The notes: a model not told the origin generated them from the letters alone. Positions 39,453 through 49,403 are shown, counted from the stretch's first letter. The stretch: 49,979 nucleotides of DNA from an uncultured Bacillota bacterium (GCA_947573385.1 CANPFP010000005.1:1-49979), one strand, 5' to 3'. Translations and numbers: made by a program.

Positions 39453-40955
39453 TCAAACCTTCCAGACAATCTCAATGCTGTCCTCAGTGACCTTGACCAT
39501 CATAATCAACAGATTCACGACATTGCGCCTGTCCTCCAAAGTCAGCTCATCCCATTTGGAGAGATAACCTTTGATGTTCGCAACATCTGTCGGCTGGTCA
39601 ACAACGGATAGCTCCCGAATGGACTTCAGCAGCTCCTGCTTCTTTGCATCCAACTCCGCAACTCGCTTGTTGATGTACTCCATAAGCGGGCCATCAGCCT
39701 GCAAGACCTTATCCATAAGGGTGTCAATCTCCGCATTGACCTGCTGCTCTTGGACACGCAGCTCATTCAGTTTAGGGTTCTCACGATTCTCTTCTGCGGA
39801 GGAAAGCACCTCAAACTCTTTCAATCGCTGCTCCATAGCCTTGAAAACAAAGTCCTCCAATTCATGGGTACGGACACAACTGATACCCTCGCATCCCCGG
39901 TTGTTAAGGTAGTTGCCACAGCGGAAATAACGAATAGAACTGCAATCATTGTACTTCACAAACAATGAATGACCACACTTTCCGCATTTGGCTTTCCCCA
40001 CCAGCCAGGAGTTCTTTGCCTTTGTGGAGGTAGAGAAGCACCTGTTGTTAAGACACTTCTTGCGAGCAGCTATCCAATCTCTGGATGGCACAAAGCCCTC
40101 GTGCGGTGCAATTACCAGTGTCTGTCCTTCCAAGGACTGTTTCTTATGTGCCTTTGCATCTTGGCTGTTGTAGAGGTAGCAGCCATTTGTGCCAATGAAC
40201 TCGGATGGGTCGTTTATGATGTTCGTACCCTGGGATTTATAGAACTCATACACATCCAAGTCGGCCATAAGATAGGCCGGATTCTTCAGCATCTCGCCAA
40301 TCTGCGTCCTATTCCAATTCTTTCCGCGCCGTGTGAGGATTCCCTCATTGGCAAGGTAGCGCATAAGGTCTCCCAACGAAGTCTGGGGCTGTGCGTACAT
40401 CTGGTAAATGAGTTTGATGATTTCAGCTTCTTCTGGAACGACCACATAGTGGGAGGTCTTTTTCCCTCCAATGGAGTACGGCTCCAGTTTGAACCCGTAT
40501 GGAACTTTCCCACCCATGAAAAAGCCGTGTTTCGACCGGGAGATATACGCATCGGTCACTCTCATCTGAATCGTCTCACGTTCGAGCTGTGCAAAGACAA
40601 TGCAGATATTGAGCATAGCCCTCCCCATGGGAGTCGAAGTGTCAAACTTCTCCGTGCAGCTCACAAACTCCACACCATACTTCCCAAACTCCTCCATCAT
40701 GGATGCAAAGTCGAGGATGGAACGGCTGATTCTGTCCAGCTTGTAGACGATGACCCGCTTGATTTGCCCAGCCTTGATATCGCTCATCATCCGCTGGAAG
40801 TCTGGCCTGTCCGTATTCTTGCCGGAGAACCCCCGGTCACTATAGCAGGTAAACTCTCCTCCTCTTGTTTCGTATTTGCAAAATTCCATTTGGCTCTCGA
40901 TAGATATGCTGTCTGCTTTGTCTACCGACTGCCGAGTGTAAATGGCGTCAACCAT
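39453..40955 (-). CDS. Large serine recombinase
   Basis: The 500-residue protein has the resolvase catalytic domain at residues 1-140 with nucleophile Ser10 (AIYTRQS) and arginines in KLDRISRS. GFSGKNTDRPDFQRM and EKFDTSTPMGRAMLNICIVFAQLERE are also typical. The recombinase domain (about 155-270) follows, then a zinc ribbon (KCGKCGHSLF...FRCGNYLNNRGC, about 340-370), a coiled coil (about 400-460) and a C-terminal tail. It integrates an element by attP x attB exchange. ATG 40955 is chosen behind AAAGGGG. Its end lies about 25 bases from the disrupted host gene, as expected for this class. Confidence 0.95.
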   Translation of the reverse strand: MVDAIYTRQSVDKADSISIESQMEFCKYETRGGEFTCYSDRGFSGKNTDRPDFQRMMSDIKAGQIKRVIVYKLDRISRSILDFASMMEEFGKYGVEFVSCTEKFDTSTPMGRAMLNICIVFAQLERETIQMRVTDAYISRSKHGFFMGGKVPYGFKLEPYSIGGKKTSHYVVVPEEAEIIKLIYQMYAQPQTSLGDLMRYLANEGILTRRGKNWNRTQIGEMLKNPAYLMADLDVYEFYKSQGTNIINDPSEFIGTNGCYLYNSQDAKAHKKQSLEGQTLVIAPHEGFVPSRDWIAARKKCLNNRCFSTSTKAKNSWLVGKAKCGKCGHSLFVKYNDCSSIRYFRCGNYLNNRGCEGISCVRTHELEDFVFKAMEQRLKEFEVLSSAEENRENPKLNELRVQEQQVNAEIDTLMDKVLQADGPLMEYINKRVAELDAKKQELLKSIRELSVVDQPTDVANIKGYLSKWDELTLEDRRNVVNLLIMMVKVTEDSIEIVWKV

Positions 40956-41001
40956 TCTCGTACATACCCCTTTCATACAGAAAAGGGCCACTAACGGCAT
41001 C

Positions 41002-41030
41002 ATTATACCGCAGTCGCCCTTGAAGTTCAA
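41002..41030 (-). promoter_or_regulatory. Promoter of the serine recombinase gene
   Basis: Read leftward, TTGAAC and a perfect TATAAT have 17-base spacing, 47 bases before ATG 40955. The -35 overlaps the stop of the small broken frame upstream. Confidence 0.82.
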
Positions 41031-41204
41031 GTCGCCGGAACGTATTTAGCGAAGATATCGTAAAGCCCCCGCTCAATCTCAGTACGAATCTTCTCTTTCT
41101 TCTGCTCATCGTACTGTGGCATCAAATTGGTAAAGCTGATTTCTCTGCCACCAAATATTGATTTGATAGTTTCCCGTAAATAGGTGGTCGTTTCTATAGC
41201 TCAT
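41027..41204 (-). pseudogene. Short frame with a likely one-base lesion at its start
   Basis: Read leftward a 57-codon frame gives IETTTYLRETIKSIFGGREISFTNLMPQYDEQKKEKIRTEIERGLYDIFAKYVPAT and stops at 41027. It looks like a real small helical protein, but it has no start codon in frame. GAGGAGATGAGC just upstream gives a good ribosome binding site and ATG (41204) in the wrong frame by one base. A single-base loss near 41196 would explain this. No family recognised. Confidence 0.4.
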
Positions 41205-41215
41205 CATCTCCTCAT

Positions 41216-41255
41216 AAAAATGTGGAGGAGGGAGACCGCAAAAATCTCCCTCCTC
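41216..41255 (-). terminator. Terminator after the tape measure gene of element 2
   Basis: An 11-base-pair stem (GAGGAGGGAGA with TCTCCCTCCTC) is followed, read leftward, by CACATTTTTA. It starts five bases after the stop codon. Confidence 0.8.
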
Positions 41256-41259
41256 ACGC

Positions 41260-44200
41260 TTATCGCTTGATATTTATCTTACTGAGAATCTCATTTGTGA
41301 ACTTGCGTGTCACTTCACGATGCTGCTCCACGGTATCTTCGTTCGTACCATAGATATAAGTTGGCCCAATCTCAATATTGACCTCATTGTTGGAGATATT
41401 GGGTAGTGCATCAGACTTTGCATCTGCAATAGCATCGCCGCCAGCAGAAACACGAGGCATAGCAGTAGACTTCATCAGTTCACCAAACTCATCTGACAGT
41501 TTAGTCGTAAACTGAATCAGTCGGTGCAGCTCCTGCTGTTTCTTGTCATCCAGTACAGCTTCGCCCTTTTCGAGCACTGCCATGATTTCATTCTGCTTGA
41601 GAGTTGGGTTGTCGCCAGCAATGCCGCCCTTATGATAGATGTACTTTTTGTACTTATCGTAAAGCAACTCACTGGAGCCATCCATGTACCAAGTGCCGTT
41701 GTCACGGTGGGTCTTAACGCCATACTGAGCCAGCATCGTGCCGAGCTGCAAGTTACGGTTGTCAAGCCATTTCTTGCGCTCCTGGGTGGCTGTGTGATGC
41801 TCTTGGCTATTGGCATACATCTCTTTGATGATAGCATGGATAGCGTCCTCTTTAGAACTTGCACTATGATTGCCGGTGGTGCCAACAACGGTGTTATTGG
41901 TGTTTCCGCTGGGGCCAGAGGAGCCGCCGCTTCCGCCGGTTTGCGCTGCGATATCAGCGTCGATATTATTCAACGCCGCCACATAACTGCCATACCGTTG
42001 GGCGGCTGCCAAACAGTTATTCCACGCCTCGGTGATTTCGGAGTTCAGCACAGAACCGTACTCTGTATTCCAAGCAATCAGCTCGTCATACAGCGTGTTC
42101 CAATGGTTCTCGATGTAGTCGATAGCCATGTCGTACAGCTTCTGGTAGCTGCTGATGGTCTCCTCCAGAGTCTTAATCTCTGCGTCTTTCTCGTTCTCGT
42201 ATGCAGTCTGCATATCGTCGAGAGCTTCCTTCTGCGCATCGACCGCATAATCGGACTGGTCGTCAGCTAACTCCTTTTGGAGGTCAGCAAGCTCTTCTTC
42301 CAGCTTGATTTTCTGCGCCTGCGCATCCCGGCTGTCATCCAGAGAAAGTGCGTTGATTCTCTCCTGGAGCTTCGCAATCTGCTTTACTTTATCGGCGACC
42401 TTATCCTCGTACTCAGCTTCCTTCTTTGCTGCATCAAGAGCCTCTTTACGGAGGTCGATGATGTCGGCATAGGCGTCTTTCAGCTCCTCAAGGGCGTCAA
42501 TCTGCTGCTGAATACGATGTTTCAGCATATCCATGACGTACTTGAGGATGTCATCAATACCGGACTTCATCTTTTCCAGTTCTTCACGGACTTTTTCGCT
42601 GGATTCTCCGGCCACTTGTCCAATACTGGCGATAGCAGTGTTTGCCAAAGACTCGATAGACTCAATGTTATGGAGCGCTGCCGCATACTGCTCATCGTCC
42701 AAATCGCCCAGGGAGTGCATCAGTGCAAGCTCCGCATAGGCAAGGCCAAACATGGCGTCTGTCGCCTCTGTGGTTGCGTAGAGCAGGGTGTTCAGGTTCT
42801 CAATGGAACCCTTTTGGAGCGCCAGTCGAAGTCGTTCCACATAAGTCACAGCCTGTTCAGCGGCAAGCTGCCGAGTACGAGCAGCGATGACTTTATTGAT
42901 GTTCTCCTCATTGATGACCAGTAAACCGTTCTCATCTTGGAGGAATTGCATATACTGTGGGCCAAGGTCAATAATCTTTTGATACACATCAACGGAGATA
43001 AAGCCATCTTCCGCATATTCATCTGCTGCAGCTTTCAGTGTGTCGTAGACATTCTGAATTTCGTCCACGGCGTCAGAAGCCTCAGTAACGATTTGCTTTA
43101 ATGCGTCGATGACAGTGATTTTCGCCTCACGAATAGAGTTCTTCAACTTCGCCCAAGACTCAGAGTTTTTCTGGTTCTCCTCGTTTAGGGAGTCAAGGGT
43201 ACTGATTAGCTCCTCGGTCTCCTTCCGCAAAGCGTTAGTAGCCTCCTGCATAGAGTCATACTCGCCTTGACTATCAGCAACAAGCTCATTCAGGTGCTCA
43301 AGGTTCTCAATGAAGAACTTGTTGGTGTCTGGATTGTATTCAACCAAGAAGCCAAGCTGACGAAGTGCGTCTGCTCCAGCAGATATGGTTTCATCCCGCA
43401 GGTTATTGAGGTTATGAAGTGCGTCCTGCTCGTCTCGATAGACATTGACCAACTCTTCCTGAAGTCGAATCTGCTCCCGCAAATCATCTGTGTTGGAAAG
43501 CTGAAGCTCCAACTCAGAATGCTTGATTTGGATGCGGTTCAGCCGCTCGATTGCCTCGCGGTAATCGTCGATAGCAGCGATGTACTCCTCAACATCCTTC
43601 GTGGTGTCACTTCCGCCACTACTGCCACTGCCGCCCTTTCGGTCACTCCTGAAACTCTTGAGTGGTGCGTTTTTGAGCGTTTGCAGTACGGCAATCTGGC
43701 CGTCAATCTGAGCAATCGCATCTTGATAGTTCGAGATGTCAAGCTCAATCTGAGAAATGAAGTCTTCAAGGCCAGATTCTTTTGCGGTATAGGTATATTC
43801 CGTCCCCTCAAAGCTACCGCTCGTTAGGTTGAGCTTGATGCCACTGCTACCTGTACCGCCGCCGGAACCACCCTGTACAGCAGAGGAACCAGAAACAGAA
43901 CCGTTAGCGACGCCAGCAATAGCCTTTGCGGTTTCGTGAGCCTGCCGGGCCACAGATGCCAGGTCTGTCTTCACATTGGTCAGGTTTTTGTACATGGTCT
44001 GCGCCAAGTCGAAAGCGGCCTGATTGAAGTTGCCGTTTACATCGGTACAGACCTCCATTGCCACACGGTCGAACTCCTCGGCATTCTGGGCCATGGCGGC
44101 AGCGGCCAGCTTAAATGCCGTAGCCTCGTCGATTCCAGCGTCAATCATCGCCTGGGCAACAGCGTTACCGGCGTTGATACGGTACTCGGCCAGCTCCTTG

Positions 44201-47200
44201 GCAATTTGGCCTTCGCCCTCACCAACATTCTTAGCCAGGTCGAGCTGAGCCTGAGCGGCCTCCATCTTCGCTTTAAGAACCGCCTTATCCGCTTCGAGCT
44301 GTGCAATCTGGGCGTCGATTTGAGCGTCAAGCTCCGCCTTCTTCCCCTGGAGGAAGGAATTGACCACATCTTCATTTAAGAGGACTTGGCCGTCGGCGGA
44401 CACCTGTGCGTTATTGAGAATCTCAGGATAGACAGAAGCGAACTCCAACGCCTTATCCAGAGACATAGCAAACCCGTTGGCGACCTCGGACTGCAGGTCG
44501 GCAAGGGTTTGGAACGAGTTAGAGATGGAATCGACCGTGTTCGCCACGTTGGAGAAATTTGCCAGCGCCGCAGAATAAGCGTTAAGGTCACCTGTTATGC
44601 TACCATACAGAGCATTATACAAATCCAGTTTATTTTGGTTTGCGTTAATAGCAGCCGTATTCGCATTGATTTCATCGGTGACTTCCTGAATCTGCTTATC
44701 CCACGCATCCATCATCGAGGTGTTGCCACCGCTCATATGCTGATTTGCTCGGTAGATTTCCAGGGTATTAGTGAGAACGTTGTTTCGTTCCTCCAGAGAA
44801 TCAATCTCTTTTTGGATATCCACCATTTCGCCTTGCATTTTGGCGTTGGCATTTTCTTTCCATGCCTCGGTGTTGAGCTTAATGATGCCGTTCTCCTCAT
44901 AGAGATAATCGAGATAACTCTCCTCAGAGTCAGCCAGAGCTTTTATGGTGTCGGTGGACAACCCTCCGCCGTCTGCCATCTCATCCTGCGCGGTTTTGAG
45001 CAGGTCATACGCAGATTTAAGGCTGGATATCGTATCAGCCAAGTCAGAAAGAGATGCCTGATACGCAACTGCGGCCTCTTCCACCGCTTCTTGACCATTC
45101 TGTACCTCGTCAACAAACCAAGAGTTGGCCTCAACATACTCCTTTACAGACGGGCCGATTTCATCTATGACATCTTTTACGGCTCCGTAGATATCATATA
45201 CGTCATCCGTGTCCATCAAGTCGGCTTGTACGAGGGCATCCTTCAACTCAATCAGCTTGTAGTAGTAATCAACGATGGCATCGACATTCTGGTCGGAGTC
45301 CCAGTTGATAGGCTCAATTTCGAGCTCCATCGCTCCGCCGCCACGACCACCATAGTACCGGCCCTCATCAATGAAATCGCCCATGATTTCCTGGACGAGC
45401 TTATAGGCATCGGTCTCTTTCTTCGCTGTATCGCTAACTTTAATGGTAATTTGACTGCCGCTCCAATCACTCCAGGACTCCTCCAGCAATTTCTCTTTTG
45501 CGGCCTGTCTACGCTCTTTGGCAGCAATCTCCTGGGCTTCGAGCTCTTTTTCAATTTGCTCTTCGAGAGCCTTTGTGTACTCCTCTGTGCCAGCTTTCAG
45601 ATTGGAGAGAGCGGTAGTCTTCCCCTCCATCGACTTTGTGATGTCCTCAATGGCTCGTTGGAGGGCGTTCTCCTCAGCAGTTGTACGGTTTGCCTGTTCC
45701 GCATATTGCTTATATACGGAATATGCTTCCATTAAGGCATCAATCCGCTCAAGTTCAGCATCTTTCTCTCTTATCGTAGCCTCAGCCAATTCAATCGTTT
45801 TCTGCCGTGCGTTTTCAATATGATTCTTTACGACAGAAATGACTGCAAACACAGCAAAGAATGCCCCTACTGCAATCTGTGCTGCACTTGCACTTACAGC
45901 AATTTGGTTGAAAGCGTTAGAAATGAACTGTCCCGCCGTTACACCAGCGGCCTGTGCGGCATGAATTGAAGCAATGACAGCTTTGATAGGAGCCACCAGC
46001 TTCAGTAGCGTAGCCAAAATTGTATCGGCTTTGATGGTTGCCACAATTCCTGCGGTAACATACAAAACAGTGTTCAAGCCGCCAAGGGCATCTACGACAC
46101 GCATGATACCATCAAATATTTTGAGGAAATTTGTCCCCAAGTCGATAATATCATTCACGAAATCCTTTGTGACGGCAGACTGGCTCAGAGATTGGAACGC
46201 TGCCTTGAACTGATTGATATGGGCAGTGATGCTTTCCATAAATACGGCATAGGATTCTTGTAGAGTGCCAGCACTATTGGCCATCTCATCCATGGCACCA
46301 GATGCTTCTTGGAACTGCTCAACCAGGGAATAGAATACAGACTGCTGACGAACACCTGCGATGGCGTTAGCAAGGGCAGCCTGTTCCATACTGGAGAGTT
46401 CAGACCACTTAGCGGCAATATCGGCGATGATGTCATATGTACTTCTGAATTCGCCATTTGCATCGGTCAAAGTAACATTATACTTGGTCAGAGCGGCAAC
46501 AAGTTTGCCATATTCGGCATCGGTCATTGCTTCGCCAAGTTCGTCCAGTTCTGTCTTGGTGCTGCGAATCCTCGCCGCAATCGTTCTCAGTCCAACAGAA
46601 GACTTTGCAGCGTTCTGGATAGTGGTATTAGCCGCAGTCAGCAAAGCGACCGACTGTTCAAATGTGTTCCCCGCTGCAGCCAACGCCGAAGAGGCATTGT
46701 TCATACCTTCGGCAATCTGAGACACGGAGATAGGGAAGTTATTGCCTGTGACGACCATCTTGTCCATGATGGACTCGATATCATCTACACTGACCCCAAA
46801 TGCTTTGACGATAGCTGTGATGGCATTCTGCGCATCGGACACATCAATTTCGCCCACGTTTTGCAGCATTGCTGTGTACTCAGCTAACACGCTGGATTCA
46901 TCCAGAGAATATCCCAAGCGGGCATACGTTGTTGTAGAGTCAATCAGGTCTGGGATAGTTGAACCAATTTTGGTTGCCGTCTTAGATATGGTATCCAGAT
47001 ACTTTTCGTAGGCTATTTCCGTGTCTCGTGTTACGATTTTGAGCTGCGTCATGGCATCGTCAAGCTCAATCGTAGCGGTTACCATGTTTCGGATAGACCG
47101 GATACCGTACATGATTACTCGTGATACACTAAACCATGCGCCAAGGCTTTTGGCAATAGAACTGAACCGAGAGCCGAGGGTCTTTACGTTCTCTCCGGCA

Positions 47201-48210
47201 GCTTTGATTGCGTTTGAGTTTTCTGCAAAAGAAGCCTGAAGCCCAGAAAGTTTCAGCTTAAACTCATCAACCGTTATTTCATTGGCCTTGAGTTGGCGCT
47301 GATATTCTTTCAGTTTTTCAATGTCAGACTGGATTCCGGCGTAGCTCGAACTTGATGTGCCAGCCTGCGCCATTGTCCAATCCCGCTCTGCCTTTTGCAT
47401 CTGGGTGAGAAGCACATACCCAGATTTGATAGCGGCATTCCGCTGTACTTGGCTTGCAGTAGATTCCTTATCAGCGGCAGCTTTCTGCTTCTCCGCGTCA
47501 ACTGCGGCCTGGGCGGCGGCCTCCCGTGCTATGCGTTCCTGGTTAATCTGCTCAATAGTCGCAGAAATAGCTGCACCTTCCGCTTCAATTTCCGCACGAT
47601 GTTCTCCAGTGGTTGCTGATTTAGCGGCACGAACCTCTTCGATTTTGACTGCCCACTGCTCATACTGAGCCGTAATCTCAGCAATCCTGGACTTTTCTGT
47701 TTCGGTTGTCGCACTTGCGGCTAAATCATCCAGAGACTTTTTGACGGCGCTCTTTTGTCCACCAAGAGCCTCCATCTGCACCTTGAACTCCGCAATTTTT
47801 CGGGTTGCGTCAGACGCGGCGGCTCCTGTCTGTTCCAGCTTGTTTTTGATTTCCCCAATGCCCTTGGCAGAAATCGTCATTTCTGTACCCGTAGAGAGTC
47901 CGAGGGTATTGACGATGGCACCGAGCTGCTTCTTGAAATCATTAACGGCACCAGCGCTTAGCTTGAGAGTAGATATCTGAACGGAAAATTTTCCGCTTGT
48001 ACTGACTTTATCCAGTTGCGCTTGAAGCTGGCTCCCCCAAGACTTCTTCCCGCCAGTATCAGTGTCGATACCGACCTTCACCTTGAGCGGATTCTTGTTC
48101 AGTTCGGCCATGATTTGGGTAAGCTGGCTCTGAATCAGTTTACCGCTTTCACCACTTAGGGCACCTTCGCCCGCCACACCGAACAGCAACGAGATGTCTG
48201 CACCTGCCAT
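41260..48210 (-). CDS. Giant tail tape measure protein (2316 residues)
   Basis: An N-terminal coil (about 1-370) precedes a tape-measure core (about 380-700: TIELDDAMTQLKIVTRDTEIAYEKYLDTISKTATKIGSTIPDLIDSTTTYARLGY, LAEYTAMLQNVGEIDVSDAQNAITAIVKAFGVS). Hydrophobic helices follow at about 735-840 (NTVLYVTAGIVATIKA; VGAFFAVFAVISVVK), then more than 1000 residues of coiled coil. Two Ser/Gly linkers occur (SGSSAVQGGSGGGTGSSG and GGSGGSSGPSGNTNN). The C-terminus has KGGIAGDNPTLKQNEIMAVLEKGEAVLDD, common in Clostridia tape measures. It would specify a very long siphovirus tail. No distal tail genes follow; the next gene is the recombinase. Confidence 0.88.
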   Translation of the reverse strand: MAGADISLLFGVAGEGALSGESGKLIQSQLTQIMAELNKNPLKVKVGIDTDTGGKKSWGSQLQAQLDKVSTSGKFSVQISTLKLSAGAVNDFKKQLGAIVNTLGLSTGTEMTISAKGIGEIKNKLEQTGAAASDATRKIAEFKVQMEALGGQKSAVKKSLDDLAASATTETEKSRIAEITAQYEQWAVKIEEVRAAKSATTGEHRAEIEAEGAAISATIEQINQERIAREAAAQAAVDAEKQKAAADKESTASQVQRNAAIKSGYVLLTQMQKAERDWTMAQAGTSSSSYAGIQSDIEKLKEYQRQLKANEITVDEFKLKLSGLQASFAENSNAIKAAGENVKTLGSRFSSIAKSLGAWFSVSRVIMYGIRSIRNMVTATIELDDAMTQLKIVTRDTEIAYEKYLDTISKTATKIGSTIPDLIDSTTTYARLGYSLDESSVLAEYTAMLQNVGEIDVSDAQNAITAIVKAFGVSVDDIESIMDKMVVTGNNFPISVSQIAEGMNNASSALAAAGNTFEQSVALLTAANTTIQNAAKSSVGLRTIAARIRSTKTELDELGEAMTDAEYGKLVAALTKYNVTLTDANGEFRSTYDIIADIAAKWSELSSMEQAALANAIAGVRQQSVFYSLVEQFQEASGAMDEMANSAGTLQESYAVFMESITAHINQFKAAFQSLSQSAVTKDFVNDIIDLGTNFLKIFDGIMRVVDALGGLNTVLYVTAGIVATIKADTILATLLKLVAPIKAVIASIHAAQAAGVTAGQFISNAFNQIAVSASAAQIAVGAFFAVFAVISVVKNHIENARQKTIELAEATIREKDAELERIDALMEAYSVYKQYAEQANRTTAEENALQRAIEDITKSMEGKTTALSNLKAGTEEYTKALEEQIEKELEAQEIAAKERRQAAKEKLLEESWSDWSGSQITIKVSDTAKKETDAYKLVQEIMGDFIDEGRYYGGRGGGAMELEIEPINWDSDQNVDAIVDYYYKLIELKDALVQADLMDTDDVYDIYGAVKDVIDEIGPSVKEYVEANSWFVDEVQNGQEAVEEAAVAYQASLSDLADTISSLKSAYDLLKTAQDEMADGGGLSTDTIKALADSEESYLDYLYEENGIIKLNTEAWKENANAKMQGEMVDIQKEIDSLEERNNVLTNTLEIYRANQHMSGGNTSMMDAWDKQIQEVTDEINANTAAINANQNKLDLYNALYGSITGDLNAYSAALANFSNVANTVDSISNSFQTLADLQSEVANGFAMSLDKALEFASVYPEILNNAQVSADGQVLLNEDVVNSFLQGKKAELDAQIDAQIAQLEADKAVLKAKMEAAQAQLDLAKNVGEGEGQIAKELAEYRINAGNAVAQAMIDAGIDEATAFKLAAAAMAQNAEEFDRVAMEVCTDVNGNFNQAAFDLAQTMYKNLTNVKTDLASVARQAHETAKAIAGVANGSVSGSSAVQGGSGGGTGSSGIKLNLTSGSFEGTEYTYTAKESGLEDFISQIELDISNYQDAIAQIDGQIAVLQTLKNAPLKSFRSDRKGGSGSSGGSDTTKDVEEYIAAIDDYREAIERLNRIQIKHSELELQLSNTDDLREQIRLQEELVNVYRDEQDALHNLNNLRDETISAGADALRQLGFLVEYNPDTNKFFIENLEHLNELVADSQGEYDSMQEATNALRKETEELISTLDSLNEENQKNSESWAKLKNSIREAKITVIDALKQIVTEASDAVDEIQNVYDTLKAAADEYAEDGFISVDVYQKIIDLGPQYMQFLQDENGLLVINEENINKVIAARTRQLAAEQAVTYVERLRLALQKGSIENLNTLLYATTEATDAMFGLAYAELALMHSLGDLDDEQYAAALHNIESIESLANTAIASIGQVAGESSEKVREELEKMKSGIDDILKYVMDMLKHRIQQQIDALEELKDAYADIIDLRKEALDAAKKEAEYEDKVADKVKQIAKLQERINALSLDDSRDAQAQKIKLEEELADLQKELADDQSDYAVDAQKEALDDMQTAYENEKDAEIKTLEETISSYQKLYDMAIDYIENHWNTLYDELIAWNTEYGSVLNSEITEAWNNCLAAAQRYGSYVAALNNIDADIAAQTGGSGGSSGPSGNTNNTVVGTTGNHSASSKEDAIHAIIKEMYANSQEHHTATQERKKWLDNRNLQLGTMLAQYGVKTHRDNGTWYMDGSSELLYDKYKKYIYHKGGIAGDNPTLKQNEIMAVLEKGEAVLDDKKQQELHRLIQFTTKLSDEFGELMKSTAMPRVSAGGDAIADAKSDALPNISNNEVNIEIGPTYIYGTNEDTVEQHREVTRKFTNEILSKINIKR

Positions 48211-48284
48211 CGTTTCTCACCGTCCTTTATATAGAAGAAAAGGCTCAGCATAAAGCCAAGCCTCTGTTGTCGTATTTTTAGGCA

Positions 48285-48833
48285 TTACTCCGCCTGCTCA
48301 TCCTTGCTTTTTGACTGTTCGATGTATGCCTGGACAAGTTTCTGCTCATCCAGCCCGTTGGAGGTAATAGCCCCCATCAGGTTCTTGAGGTCGTTCTGCG
48401 TAATCCCATCAAAGATAGATTTGGTGTTATCCCGCATCTTCTCCATGGTGTTAAGAACATCATTGATACGCTCCTGAATCATGGTGGCCTTGCTGTCGCA
48501 AAGGAACCGAATCTTGTCGTTGATGGAGTTGAAGATTTCCTGCAACTGGGTTCCATCAATAGCGGCGCACACGGCGTCCACAGCATCAGTCATATACACC
48601 AACTGATAGCGATGCTCCAGATTGTCAGGAAGGGAGAAGTTAGCGTATCTGGACAGGATATTAGTCTTGATAGCAAAATCCTTGACCTCGGGCATATAGC
48701 CCAGCTTGTCGTGGAAACAGCTACCAACAACGTCATCAACGAATGCGAGCATATCTGTCAGGGACAGAGCATACTTCACCCGAAGCTGTGCGTCATGCCA
48801 CTCAATAGTGGCTTCGTTCTGAAATTGCTCCTT
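48285..48833 (-). pseudogene. 5'-truncated tail-region gene upstream of the tape measure
   Basis: The frame reads KEQFQNEATIEWHDAQLRVKYALSLTDMLAFVDDVVGSCFHDKLGYMPEV... and ends ...YIEQSKSKDEQAE, about 182 codons. It is open upstream to 48833 but has no ATG there; the only in-frame GTG (48779) has no ribosome binding site. Directly beyond 48833 IS91-type sequence begins, so the start codon seems lost by that insertion or deletion. Position right before a tape measure suggests a tail assembly protein. No family is recognised. Confidence 0.6.
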
Positions 48834-48836
48834 TCC

Positions 48837-49403
48837 TCAAAACATTTCTTTTTGCCGGTTAGAGTTCTCTCCGCTAAATTTCGCGGGAAATTTCTGGCGC
48901 TTCTAAAAGCGCTATTCCCAACAATCGATAAAAGCCTGCTTGATATCTGCTATCAGAAAAAATGGGTGGTCTACTGCAAACCGCCCTTTGACAACGCTGG
49001 AAAGGTGATCTCTTATCTGGGCCGGTATACCCATCGAGTCGCCATTTCCAATGATCGCATTTTATCTATGGGAAATGGTAAGGTTACTTTTCGCTGGCGT
49101 GACTACGCCCATGGCAATCAAATGAAGCGGATGACGCTGGATGCCGAGGAGTTTATTCGCCGGTTTCTACTTCATATCCTGCCTGCTGGTTTTAGAAAAA
49201 TCCGCCACTATGGCCTTTTTGCAGCCCGAAGCAAAGAAAAACGTCTGGTTTTATGCAGACGCTTGACGGATACTCCGCAGCCATCTCAGGAACTGCCGCC
49301 TATGGCACTGCTGGAACGGATGCTGGGGAAAGATTTCAACCTGTGCCCTTGCTGCAGGCTGGGACATTTCTCAAGAGAACCGCCATACTTTTCCGAATGT
49401 TGA
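48837..49403 (+). pseudogene. IS91-family transposase, N-terminus missing
   Basis: From about 48840 the frame reads KHFFLPVRVLSAKFRGKFLALLKALF..., then VISYLGRYTHRVAISNDRI and GKVTFRWRDYAHGNQMKRMTLDAEEFIRRFLLHILPAGFRKIRHYGLFA. These are conserved C-terminal blocks of Y2-type IS91 transposases. About 190 residues remain; the zinc-binding N-terminus and the first catalytic part are absent. The long open frame that runs upstream to 48612 is only a chance extension over the reverse strand of the tail-region gene. Rolling-circle transposition by this copy is not expected. Confidence 0.85.

Larger units (their letters stand above)
39425..48833. mobile_element. Element 2: serine-recombinase element with tape-measure gene (degenerate prophage?)
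   Basis: Composition changes from GC-rich host DNA to clearly lower GC. Genes run leftward: truncated tail-region gene, 2316-residue tape measure, small broken frame, large serine recombinase. It lies inside a radical SAM gene. At the right it is cut by an IS91-type fragment. No capsid, baseplate, fibre or lysis gene is present within this span. Confidence 0.75.

Noticed and set aside
39453..41030. Longer form of the serine recombinase starting at 41030
   Set aside because: The extra N-terminal residues lie over the promoter (41002-41030) and add nothing to the resolvase fold; ATG 40955 has the ribosome binding site.
48612..49403. Plus-strand frame beginning well before the IS91 homology
   Set aside because: The first ~75 codons are the reverse strand of the truncated tail-region gene; transposase homology starts only near 48840.
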